Assembly (NCBI GenBank): GCA_000149265.1
Contig: CH002963.1
Span: 311,496 to 375,495 of the forward strand
Origin: Ciona savignyi
Taxonomy: Eukaryota; Chordata; Ascidiacea; Phlebobranchia; Cionidae
DNA length: 64,000 nt
Reading direction: 5' to 3'
Part shown: positions 43,140 to 64,000 of the stretch, one piece after another
Numbering within the stretch: position 1 is the first letter of the stretch
Layout of the letters: each line of letters starts with the position of its first letter
Notes under the pieces: model-generated
What the model was told of the DNA's origin: nothing
Databases searched by the model: none
Seen by the model: only the letters and a program-made list of their open reading frames with translations
Translations under genes and position numbers: made by a program

Positions 43140-44860
43140 TACCGAATTCCCGATGGGTCTAGTACCAGCATCCATTCAGCAACTAACTGGTTCAATTGTT
43201 TTTCCTGTTCCGGATCCTAAGATTAATGAAGGAAATGTCCGACGCGGAAAAGCGGAAAAGACACTCTCAAAACGCATTGTTTTTTTTACGTTCCTTTGTT
43301 CCCGCCGGCACCGACGTAGCAAACCGCATCTTATAACGGCCTGGCATAATATTTTGTCGCGGCCGGGTCGCTTGGGCGAATGATAACCGGTCGCTTCGGA
43401 TGGGAAATCTCATCGTAGAACAAACAAGATGTTCTTCAAGTACTATTGAAGATTGTATTACTCGACTCTTCAGTCCAGCTACTAGCCACCGCTCGCTCGC
43501 ACATCCTGGCTGGCAGCGTTCGAAACTCTTTTAGTAATTTATGGCTTTTTCCTTGTTGGTGTTGCCCTTACGTCATCGCTGTTTGCGCTTGGGCTCAGCT
43601 AGAGTTCATCGTTGGCGAAAGTAACGAGTTTCGGGACCGACCTGGAAAGGTAAAAGTGATCAGATAATAATATCTCAAGTGGCTAGTGACCCGGACTTAA
43701 TCCGGTGTTAACCGACAACTGCTGTTTACCTATCGAGAGTCGGATACGACTTAAAAACATATCGTCTTTGACACAACCGTCCGACGCTGACTGTACCAAC
43801 TATTTATGTGATATTCAAATATAACTCTTTTCAATAAAAGCCGGTTTTCTCCCAAATTTACCACCCTGAGCGGAAATCGGAAAGATATTGCGACACTTCA
43901 ATAAAAACAGGTGTCGGAATGAGCTTTGTGGGTTTAACAGCGCGTCGATCCTTCCTGATACCGCGGCGCGTTAAACGCATCGCACAAAAGAAGCGATACG
44001 GCGATAGATCAGTTGTTACTACACGAACAGAAGCAATGTTGCGTGGACAAAACGCTACACCTTTATTTAACCGGTCAGGTGCTGGCAAATAGACGATTTC
44101 TCGGTCATTAATCTGTCTTCTCGTCGCTTCTCTCCGATATTTGGCAAAGCACCGAACCGTTTGGTTACCGTTGCTCTTACTGACCCCAATAATCCAGTCA
44201 ACATTCGGTCAATTGAATGTCACTCTCCAAGTGAATTTGTGTGTTTGGGGTCATTGTTTGAATTGAGGTACGAAAGATACGGTTAACCTGGGCAGGAAAG
44301 TATACAATAAACCTATTTGAAGGCGTTTTGTTTATTGAGCTATGTTTTGAATGTTACTTATATTTTTATGCATTTTATATTTATCGGTCGCCTTAACCAT
44401 TCGGTAACATGTTTGAACGGTTTGAAGACGGTTTAAAACGGTAAAACCGGTAATTTCAAAGCATGCCCACGAGCTGCGAACAGACAGTTTTGATATAAAC
44501 CACGCTTCCTAGGATTGACACTTTTTGTCCGAACCGCTTTCAAGATCAACACGACCACAAAGCTTTCTTTTAAGATGCTTCGACGTTGGAACGCTGCCAA
44601 GCCGCTACCATATACGCCATTACGACCGCGCTGGAACACATGAGGTCAGACAAACGAACTTGGCCACTCTCGAAAAGGCGACAGCAGCGCAGAAAGAATA
44701 GTTGGCTCCGTGCCACATCATAACTGCACGAACCCAAGAACTTGTACTGGAGCCAATACGACAGATAACTTAAAAAAACAACTTCGGAAATACACACAGT
44801 TTAACTTCCCTGGCAAAAATACAGTTTAACGAAATACAAAGGTTAGTTTTATTAATGGAC
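43140..44860. other. Repeat-poor unassigned stretch
   Basis: Moderately GC-rich DNA with short ORFs on both strands (43153-43383 and 43446-43667 plus; 43858-44088 and 44433-44797 minus), none with a family resemblance. A lone family A head lies at about 44383-44412. Confidence 0.3.
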
Positions 44861-45364
44861 AATTTAAGCGACAATATAAAACAGATTACCTAAAAAACTT
44901 TATAAATACACAGTTTATGTTCTTTTACACAAGAGAATAACAAATTTAAATAAATAAACAGTTTAGTTCCAATAATATACAGTTTAAGAGTTAATACATC
45001 GAAATATCTAAGACAAAAATCCAGAAATCCACAGTCATTACCATTGGCAGTTTATCTTTACTTTATGGCAAGCTGTATTTTGATATATTTCAAATATAAA
45101 GTTGGTCGAATTTTCGGCATCCGACGCAATGTTTTAGCGCAGCGCGTACAGGCGCGAGTCGGTACCGAAATAACGTCCCATCACGGAAATGGCCGATACG
45201 TATCATGTTCCGCACATGTTTCCACAACCTCTCACCACGGTAATCTATAAATAAAGCCCGATTGCGTAGTCTTGCTTCCCGGTCCATCTCCCATGTCAAC
45301 TTTCCATCCCGAGTCGCTACTGCGTGAACTACTGCTCGGCCACAAATTCTACCTTGTTTTGTTT

Positions 45365-45702
45365 ATTTTACCGAACTCAGTTTCGATCCCATGATGGGCT
45401 CGTCACCAAGATCGTTTTTTTTATATGAAATTGGAATATGAATCGGTGGCAATAACCGTTCGGCCACACGACCGGTTAAAATCTACACTGTTAGGTTAAA
45501 GCGACCGATAAATTTATCAATTTTATATAAAAAACGGTAATGATAATGAGCCCATCATGGGTTCGAACTTTAGCCCGGTATAAAAAGCAATGTAGGGTCG
45601 TGTGACCGAATTGTTAACGCGACCGATACATGAATCAATTTTATTTAAAAAACGGTCTTGGTAATGAGCTAGTCATAGTTCGAAATCTATCCCGGTAAAA
45701 AA
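45365..45702. repeat. Three adjacent family A SINEs
   Basis: Minus-strand copy at 45365-45476, then plus-strand copies at 45490-45585 and 45594-45702. The first two contain ATCCCATGATGGGCTCG or its complement. Confidence 0.75.
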
Positions 45703-45826
45703 ACATATTTTACATAAAACCTACTATAACTTAGCGCGTCCAGAAGAGCAAATTTGTAAAGTACGCGCCCAGAAAATCGTGTTAACTAGTCTGTTGCGCG
45801 TCCTAAAAGCATAAAACCGAACAGCG

Positions 45827-46024
45827 ATGAGTGATAAGAGTGAAAGGTGCTCGCCGCAGACGACCCTTCGACATCGGGGCACGGTTATCGTGCGGGGGAG
45901 CGTCGCGCATCTTAACCCCGCGCAATATGCTTACAAGGCCCGAAGCGAGGCGGTTCCGGCGGCAAGGCGTCAGACAAGATTGCCAGACGATCTGGCACGT
46001 TTGTTAAAAGACAGCTACAAGTAG
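45827..46024 (+). CDS. Possible small ORF, 65 aa
   Basis: ATG to TAG, GC-rich, with an ordered look (MSDKSERC start, PDDLARLLKDSYK end). No family recognised and no splice signals. It lies 0.9 kb upstream of the MECOM start, so it may be leader or promoter sequence. Confidence 0.2.
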   Translation: MSDKSERCSPQTTLRHRGTVIVRGSVAHLNPAQYAYKARSEAVPAARRQTRLPDDLARLLKDSYK

Positions 46025-46914
46025 ATAATGGCACCGGGGACAAATAAACAACCTGACAGTTCAAGTTTAATTTGCTAAAATCCCTCCTAAAAACGGAGAG
46101 TGTTTCCTACTGTACCAGCCTACTGCGACATTGTCGAATAGTCCTATTTTCCAGTATTTAAGAATGCGTTGTATTGTCTGCTATACGCCGTGCCGATCCT
46201 GCTTAATTTCAGCATCCCAATAACAAGGCGAACATGCTCAATCTAGATAAATCGGATATCTCGCGTTCCAGAACATTCGTGATGGACTTGAAGATATTCC
46301 TAAGCGTTCGGTTGTTTCGTTTTTAAATAGATATCTTTAAAATCGGTCGCGATATGTTGAAGAAAAGCATACGGAATCACCAGTTAATGATAGACGACCC
46401 ACAATCCCTGGTTTTCAGATAGGCAAGCGTCGACAGTTGGAATTGGAAAACGCTTCACGATTTGGTTGAGATTTTGATATGAAATCGGCCACCAGAGATA
46501 TGTTTACAATGCTACATACTGTTGACAAATTGGCCCCAATGTATGGCGATTATCAGTGTGGGCGTAATGGTGTCTGCGACACTATTTTAAAGAAAGTAAA
46601 TCGTATTCGTAGTTGGCATAAAACCAGTTTTATTGACAAAACAGTTACAATAGCTTAACGCGCATTGTTACACTTGTGGGCTTAGATTTCCCTAAGCGAA
46701 AGGGAGAGAGAGAAAGGGACGCATTAGAAGAAGGCAACGCTTCAATTCCAAACTCCCTTTTTCCCTCTCCCAATACAAGACTTGTCAGGCGAATGGAATA
46801 AAATCATAACCAGATTGATTCCCTACAACGCGCACCGCTGTGTATATAACGTCGGTTAACCAAAAATATCGAATGCAGAACGGTAGAAAATTCAGCAATT
46901 AGAAGAGCACTCAA

Positions 46915-57384
<10,470 letters not shown>

Positions 57385-57587
57385 GATAAACGTTACTTTA
57401 AATTGTCTTCCTATCATCGACATAGCCTACCTATTCACAGAAACGCAAGCAATGTTCCTTTACATTTAGCCAATCACACGTACCTTCATTTCTGGCTCTG
57501 TAGGCTACTTGTAATTTATGATGTGGTAACGTTTTGATGTTATTTTTCTACCTTTAATGTTGTGTGCGTGCTGTTATTTGTTATCCG

Positions 57588-57593
57588 AATAAA
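57588..57593 (+). terminator. Polyadenylation signal AATAAA for MECOM
   Basis: Canonical hexamer 204 nt after the stop, in a T-rich 3' UTR. Confidence 0.7.
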
Positions 57594-57737
57594 TATTCAT
57601 GCAGTTGAGCTTTGTAATTCGTTGGAATGGTCCCAGGTGCATATAGATATAACTTAACATAAATTACTGTATATAAGTTGTCAGAATGCATCATTTTTGT
57701 AATTTGTAGATAAATACGTAGTTTTGGTTTGTTTTTT

Positions 57738-57844
57738 TTCCGGCCAAGTTTTCAACCCATAATGGCCTCGTAACTAAAACCTCGTTCTAAAGTAGAACTT
57801 AGTACTTAAATAGGTTTCGTTAACCAATCGGCTATACGACCTTT
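57738..57844 (-). repeat. Family A SINE
   Basis: TTCCGGCCAAGTTTTCAACC and TTCGTTAACCAATCGGCTAT. Confidence 0.6.
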
Positions 57845-58869
57845 CTTAAACGCGTTGTTAAGAAATTAAAGGTGTGGAAATAGTCTGCTTCGCGTCTACC
57901 GGGAATTACGCAATGTTTACGCTTAGAATTTACGACGACGTATGTTTCCAAACTAATTTTCATTTAAACCGTTTGTTTTCTCATTTGGCAAGATACTAAA
58001 GGTCAGGCGGTACTGCACAATACACATGCAATATCCTTAATACGTGTGTGTGACGTGTTAGACTCGCTTGCAAGTCGACTTAGTGCTCATCTACGCCTCC
58101 TGTGTTTGACTGACGTAGGCTGGGATCTCGGTGCGCGGAGGAAAACAGCAATTTGCCATCTCCTCTTGTGACAGTTAGTCAACTAATAAAACACCAGCCC
58201 ACATTCGTTGACTTATTGGCCACACTTTCTGTGTATTGCGAGAACATATTATCGAGCTGCGACCTTCGTAAAAAGACCATAAGTCGACTTAAACAAAGTA
58301 AACACGCAAATCATTATCTCAATGCATCAACTGCTTACAGATTTAGGGGATTAATCTGTTAAAACAAACATACCCAACACCTCTCTGTTTCAAGCTGCCA
58401 TTAAAGAATTAAATCAATATATGTACTCTCTCTTCTACAATATCGAAGCAAAATTTAAGCGTGTAAAACTATTACGATTAGTCGTGAGTTCTATACGCGC
58501 AAAATAAAGACAAATATTGTAACATAAATTTAATAACAACACAATATCGTAGTTTTTTACGTAAACATTTTATTTATAACAACCATAACTGAATTTTCCG
58601 ATTCACCGTCCCCTGTTTTAAACAATTTACGATGAGTCATAATCTATTATTCAGCAATAAAAACAACAGTTTTTGTGTTGTTTTCAAACTGAGCTAATTT
58701 TTTAGGGTAATTTGTTGATTTTAGCCTAAACTAGTGGAAACTAGAGATATTTGTTTTTTTACAAAGGTGCTAGAATCCTGTGAATAAATATATAATTGGT
58801 TTTCGAATGAGTAAAGAACCAGTGACCGATCCATTTCTACAAACATTGCAAGGTGCTTCTCCTTCACAG
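57845..58869. other. Intergenic spacer MECOM-ATPAF1
   Basis: No exon supported. A short ORF at 58153-58362 lacks context. The ATPAF1 promoter is expected in the right half. Confidence 0.4.
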
Positions 58870-58875
58870 AGCAAT

Positions 58876-61800
58876 ATGGCGCAGAGATATGTTCGGTTAT
58901 TCCCCATTCTACTTGGCACTTCCAGGTAGGATATGCAGAAATAATTTAACATGCATACAAAATAATTTAACAGCAAAATATTTGACACTTTCAGGTATTT
59001 TGAAATTTAATAGCAGTTTCTGTATAGATATGTATAGATATTAATGTAGATATGAACTTACGGATGTGAACTGCACCCTTAACTTTCAAAATGCACCCGT
59101 GACACCCCTTCATATCTATTTTACTGCATATGATTGTTTATGTTTTACCCAACACATGTCATGCAGAGAATTGTCAGATTACCTTACGCGCACCATTAGT
59201 TTATTCGAGTTGCAGTGTGTGTTGTATATGATTGAGACATTCTTTATTGTTGGATTTTTAGTTAACGCCATATTTGTTTTGGTATATATATATGATATGT
59301 ATTTTCAAATTGTTGGTGGTAAACTGTGCAGCGAAGGAAACAAAAATAAAAATTGTATTGTATTGTACAACCCATTAATCCACTGTGTACTTGGTACTTT
59401 AATGGCATTGATTCATTTTCTATACACAAAAACATTAATATATGATACTCATGTGTGGGAAAACGAAGGTAGTTTTAAACAATCACGTATATGCAGATTC
59501 CCTTAAGCTTGCTATTACCTATTGAGTTGTTTTAAAATTATTGTATTTTGCTGATTTCAGTAGACCCGTATGTTCAAACATACCTGCATCGGCCTTAACA
59601 ACCTTACGGTGTGCAACAACAAGTACTAAGACAAAGGACATTGATCTTCTAAACAACCCCTTCTACCGAAAGTATGCGGCTAAAATAGAGCAACTCAAAA
59701 AGTCAGTATTATTTTTTATACGTGCTATGTATTTCTGTCACCTGGTGATGTAACCAAATGTTATCAGAATTAGTTATTCCTAAAATGTTATTTTATTTTT
59801 ACCACCATGGTATTAATTTAATTTTGAAGTCATAATTTTAACAACGGTTTATCTATCTTCTGTATTATTTTAATGCTTGTTTTTTACTGTATTTTCCTTT
59901 AATAGTTGTTAGAATTTAAAAAAACAAATGATCTTTAAAGCTTTCGCTTATATTTTCATTTCTTCTAGTTTAAACTTAATTAAACTTTTAATATTTTTTA
60001 GGACTAACCCAGCTGAGTATGAGAAAAGGATCGCTCTTCTAAAGCAAGCAAATGATGCAAAAACTGTATGTTGTAAGGCTTATATTATCACATTTTTCAA
60101 CATTTGTTGTATTTAAGTACTTGAGGTTACTCAGGTTTGTTATTCACAAATCTAACATATTATTTTACACAGCCAAATGAAGGAACTAACAGGGACGATC
60201 AATCAAACTCAACAACAAATATTGAAAAACATCAGAATAATAAAACAGTCACCCAAAAAGTATGTCATTCTGTTAAATTTTCATCAAATTTTCCCACTAA
60301 TTGACCTGTTTTGGCAGTCGAAAAAGCTTGATGATGTAATAAAGTTAGACTTGGTGATGGACCTACCTGTAGAAGAGATCCGTAAAATATGGATTGAGCG
60401 TTACGCGAATAAGGATGCCGTGTGTGCTGTTATATCTTCCCAATCCTACTGTGTCATACGAACTATATGTGAAAAATTCCCAGTTGTAAGTATTAGTCAT
60501 CATTTTAACCATCCGTCTGTTTATTTTGTGGGGTTTCTGGAGCTATTATAGTGTGTTGTGTATCGTCCCATTAATCTACTAGTTTCAGGCACTGTCCCTT
60601 TGGTGCCTTATCCAAGGACTAAATCGAGTAGCTAGCGGCCATTTTTTAAACCTGCAATCCTTTGGCTGAAAGGCAATACACAAACCCACCAAAGCAATTC
60701 GACCTTTTATCAGCTTGGTGGACTTTATTTCTCAACCGCAATGTTTAACTAGTTTCTTAGGTTTTGTTTTTGGTATATCATGTTTAAGGTAATGAAACTG
60801 CATGTGCCAACCTCCTATTTCCCATATTTAAGTTATGATGATTTATTTATTTTTTTATTCCTTATATGTCAGGTGGGTAAATAACCTTTTATTGACAGTG
60901 TAATTATTATTGTGGATAATAAAATATCAGTGTTATGTTTCACTTATACCGGTTTGTGAAACAGAATGTTTAATTATACACACACTAGTTTGTTTTGATG
61001 CCAAAAATGAGTTATAAAACCTTAAAATGCAGGATTTTTCCTTAAAATACAGGATAAATATATATTGTGAGAGTATACATGTTTAGTTATTTTGTGTTTC
61101 CACAATAAAAACAGCTAACACACTGACTAATATTGTGCAGTTCGTCTACCCGTTATCGCGGAAAGACAGGTATGAAATGTTCGTGGGGCAGTTCCAAGAT
61201 AACGATATTCACTTCACATCGCTGATCAACTACCAACGGCACAAAGAACACGCCCCAAGCCAGCTCACTCTTAACCATTTCACCGAGCTTGAAGCTGATA
61301 AAGGTATGGAATAGATAAATACCGTTTTGCCTGGTTTTATGACGTTGTAGATAAATACGAATCAGTTTATTTTATGGCAAACCATGGCAATAATATATTT
61401 CCCGAATTTTTCATTAATTTGGTTTGTGTTTTCTCTTTCACAAAGATATAAATGAACATCTCTGAATTGTAGACTCGATGTATGCATGGTTAAAGTTAAA
61501 AACCGTAGTATTTCGTGTAAATTTGTCATTTGTCATGTACCCAGCCCTGTGTGTCATGTCTGTTTTGGTTCTTGCCATTTAAAAAAAAACGTTTTTGGTG
61601 ACCGTTTTTTATTCACCTGCCCACACAAGTTAAAAAACACCTTATTATTACGACAATTGTTTTGCCTTTAGGATAGAATATTCATGTTTATCCCCGTGAA
61701 TGGGAAAACCAAGTGGGTTAACACACGAGCAATCGTCAGATCACCTCGCGCCCATCGTCGGTTTACCGGAGCTATTGCAGTGTGTTGTATAAGGGTATTT

Positions 61801-62328
61801 TTCTTCTATTATTTAATAAGATGCGAATCATTTTCAAATGAGCGAAAACGTATTACTAAATCCCCAATATGGATATCCATATTCTCCAAAAACAACCATC
61901 CATCAATCATCCATGTTTTTGTTAACCCACCACCCATAATGGTGTTCTACCCATAATATATTTGCCTATATACAATTTTCGTTGAAACCATAAGGTTCAA
62001 ATTCATAAATTTTGTCCTGATTGACGGTCGTAATGGTGATGACTGTCGTAGTAATCACGTAACCCCCCATACATTTGCAGGTTATGCGTTTTCCCTTGTT
62101 TAACGTCCCCTTTTTACAGGTATCGTTCTTATGTCTGGCCAAGTTATCGACGACACATTATCTGTAACCGACGCACAGATGCTAGCCTACCTCGTACAGC
62201 ATTTCTGCACTGAGCATCCAAAACTAATCAGAGATTTTAACATTTCTCCCCAAAATTTCGACATTAACAGCGTCATTTCCGCTTTGGACAGTGTCCTTTT
62301 GTCCAAAGCCGGTTCTTTGAATCAGTAA
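58876..62328 (+). CDS. atpaf1: ATPAF1 (Atp11), mitochondrial F1-ATPase assembly factor
   Basis: Exons 58876-58925, 59561-59701, 60002-60065, 60173-60259, 60318-60485, 61141-61303 and 62120-62328 join in phase to 293 aa; human ATPAF1 is slightly longer. The protein is a matrix chaperone that binds free F1 beta subunit and stops it aggregating before the F1 hexamer forms. The first about 40 residues are basic and Ser/Thr-rich with no acidic residue (MAQRYVRLFP start), as for a mitochondrial targeting sequence. Family blocks follow: NPFYRKYAAKIEQLKK, KLDDVIKLDLVMDLPVEEIR-KIW, YANKDAVCAVI, YPLSRKDRYEMFVGQFQ, IHFTSLINYQRH, QLTLNHFTELEADKGIVLMSG. The segment encoded by 60173-60259 is Asn/Ser-rich and poorly conserved. 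The start ATG lies 6 nt after a strong acceptor (CTTCTCCTTCACAG), so the 5' end is probably a spliced or trans-spliced leader. The intron at 60260-60317 is only 58 bp. Confidence 0.92.
60500..60700 (+). repeat. Family B repeat, decayed
   Basis: GGAGCTATTATAGTGTGTTG, TAGTTTCAGGCACTGTCCCT and CTGCAATCCTTTGGCTGAAA, in ATPAF1 intron 5. Confidence 0.55.
61676..61796 (+). repeat. Family B repeat, 5' half
   Basis: ATATTCATGTTTATCCCCGT, GCAATCGTCAGATCACCTCG and GGAGCTATTGCAGTGTGTTG, an almost consensus copy cut short, in ATPAF1 intron 6. Confidence 0.75.
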
Positions 62329-62334
62329 TTTTTT

Positions 62335-62340
62335 ATTAAA
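62335..62340 (+). terminator. Polyadenylation signal ATTAAA for ATPAF1
   Basis: Only 6 nt after the stop codon, so the 3' UTR would be very short. A later signal is possible. Confidence 0.35.
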
Positions 62341-64000
62341 ATCGAAAAAAATGAGAATTGTTAAATCGAAGCGTCGTCCTTAACGTATAGTTCGCTCCTT
62401 ATCCGGTGCTTTCCGTTGCGGATATTTCGCAACCGTTTCTAATTGGCAGGCGCGTTGGGTAAAACACCTTGCAGTATATTACGTCATATAACCACACTTG
62501 AAGGTTGCTAAGGTTCTCTATACGTGATATGTAATATGCACAGTGATTTTCCGTAGTTTTGAAAAGGCACACACACTTATTTTGTTGTGCTACTTAAATC
62601 TTGCAGAGTTTTCATTAAAGGGAAAAGAAACCCGTATTTGTAAGATTGACAAAGAAAAATACATTTTAAGACATAATTTAGATTTAGAAAGTTTTTTTAA
62701 ATTTAGGTTTGGCGGCAAACTCGGTTTATATGAATAATAAATATTTGATTAGACGTGTTTTAATGACTGTCGTTGCCACTTTTTCAATTTTAATAGAAGG
62801 CCCTGTTGCGTGTTATCATCGTGGACACAACAACTAAAAGACTTCTAACACTATATTTTGCCCAAGCGTAGTTTAGATTTTATTCATTTTTTGCTTCAGT
62901 AATAAATATTGGCAAATGAAGCAAATCACAGCGAGGGAACATGGGGACAGGAAAGACGACAAAAAACGTTAATTTAGAATGAAATAACTCTTATTCTAGA
63001 CCCTTTTTTATCAACAGTACATTTTTGGCTGTAGATTGGAATAAAAATGTAATCGAGTGTCAATAGACACCAAACATGAACAAACTATCACCGCCGGTAC
63101 AATTCCGACTTGCCAGTCTAAGATTAAAATAATTTTGGCCGCTTATTTAAAAAGTGTGCCCACTACTTCCCAAGACAGCATATATAAAAAAAAGTAATTA
63201 TGCTCAAGACAGCATTTTAAAATTAGCTCCATATAAAAAGTTATTTAGGCATGTGTGTTTATCTCGACACCAGGACCTTTCTTGCTGCCATTTTGATCGC
63301 AATAAGAATCCCAGACCACTGCCAGTCAAATCAACCGCCACGTGCTGCATACCAACCACCCCACCAGCTAAAGCTCGCACATGTTGAGTCCTCTCGTGTC
63401 TGTTATCCGATTAACCATGTTGACATAATGTACTTTCCTAATCTAGACGTAGAAGGTCGCCACCTCGTTTGCATATTGACCAGGCCACTTGGCGATTAAA
63501 TCTGACCGTCGTGTTTGACTTGAACGAGTGAAACTCTGCAAGGATAATCACGACCACGATTCGCTTGGCCGAGGGATTAGAACCGATTTCGCATATTGCC
63601 CTTTTCGGATTATAAGCAAACTATTAACCAAATGTTATTATTGGAATACACCTTATTGTAGGCGATTAAAAATGGCGGCTCTAACGTCACTTATACATGG
63701 GCAAGGTCATTAAATCTAGTTTACCAGGAGCCTAAAAAATGGACACAATTTGTCGACGAAAAAAGTATCAATAATGGAAATATTGTTTTAAATAATATTT
63801 CCTCCCAGTTAAAGTACTGTTCAATGAAAACTTTACTTAATAATATATTTTATTAAATACTGTGGTATATGTAATTATCCTTTTAGAAGTAAGTTAAAAA
63901 CGGCAATTTGTAAAACTATTTATTTTCGTCACGGGCTGTTATCTTTCTGGTTTAGGTGGAATTCACCGTATTATAGCCTAAATACATTTATGTGATCACA
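62341..64000. other. Right flank, mostly non-coding
   Basis: Contains a family D repeat (about 62753-62851). An ATG frame at 63251-63499 (82 codons) shows no family or splice site. At 63670 AAAATGGCGGCTCTAACG starts a short frame (MAALTSLIHG) that reaches a donor-like CAAG/GTCATT near 63703, and could be the first exon of a plus-strand gene continuing past the edge. Confidence 0.3.
62753..62851 (+). repeat. Family D repeat
   Basis: GACGTGTTTTAATGACTGTC and TTATCATCGTGGACACAACA. Confidence 0.6.

Larger units (their letters stand above)
24545..46914. other. Gene-poor 22-kb region upstream of MECOM
   Basis: I can support no protein-coding exon here. It contains family A, B, C and D repeats, an AT microsatellite, two notable palindromes, a 66-bp inverted pair and repeat-poor GC-richer islands (listed separately). 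ORFs of 60-133 codons occur on both strands, overlap each other, mostly lack ATG starts and contain repeats. Long non-coding flanks are usual for developmental regulator genes such as MECOM, so a regulatory role is plausible but not shown. Confidence 0.45.

Noticed and set aside
59066-59506. 146-codon open frame with hydrophobic stretches in ATPAF1 intron 1
   Set aside because: It has no ATG at its start and contains decayed family B blocks (GTCAGATTACCTTACGCGCA, TGCAGTGTGTGTTGTATATG), so the openness comes from repeat sequence.

Overview
The window looks like nuclear DNA of a tunicate, most likely a Ciona-type ascidian. The evidence is an AT-rich sequence, small exons with GT-AG introns (down to 58 bp), animal and chordate gene families (CALHM, MECOM/EVI1, TOE1, ATPAF1, RRP15) and dense short repeats. 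The species is an inference and was not searched. All gene models below were built by hand from splice signals, reading phase and family recall.

Layout: 2275-2469 (-) is the start of an RRP15-like gene running off the left edge, with a partial duplicate of its 5' end at 2702-2795. 4045-5385 (+) is an intronless TOE1 deadenylase gene. 8649-19543 (+) is a CALHM-type large-pore channel gene of about ten coding exons; the two exons of the extracellular loop are tentative. 20413-23224 (+) is a three-exon gene for a disordered acidic/basic protein I do not recognise; its two introns and 3' UTR each carry a different tandem repeat. From about 24.5 to 46.9 kb no gene can be supported: the stretch holds SINEs, MITEs, palindromes and repeat-poor GC-richer islands, and could be the cis-regulatory territory of the next gene. 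46915-57384 (+) is a 12-exon MECOM/PRDM16-type zinc-finger repressor gene whose model has no PR/SET domain and lacks the first three fingers of the vertebrate N-terminal array. 58876-62328 (+) is a seven-exon ATPAF1 gene (F1-ATPase assembly). The last 1.6 kb has only a possible first exon.

Four repeat families recur. Family A is a tRNA-derived SINE of about 105 bp with A-box and B-box-like motifs. Family B is a repeat of about 250 bp. Family C is a MITE of about 200 bp with long terminal inverted repeats and a CTAACCC-like interior. Family D is a T-rich tail element of about 160 bp. Several copies end 15-37 bp upstream of 3' splice sites, and one family A copy has expanded into a six-unit array with an exact 41-bp period.

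The genes do not form a pathway. They are unrelated housekeeping genes (RRP15, TOE1, ATPAF1), a channel gene and a transcription-factor gene. No new enzymatic or defence system was found. The most unusual items are the PR-less MECOM model with a finger-ligand substitution, the A-box array, the 20-bp CACGTCAC array, and a 66-bp near-identical inverted pair in the gene desert.
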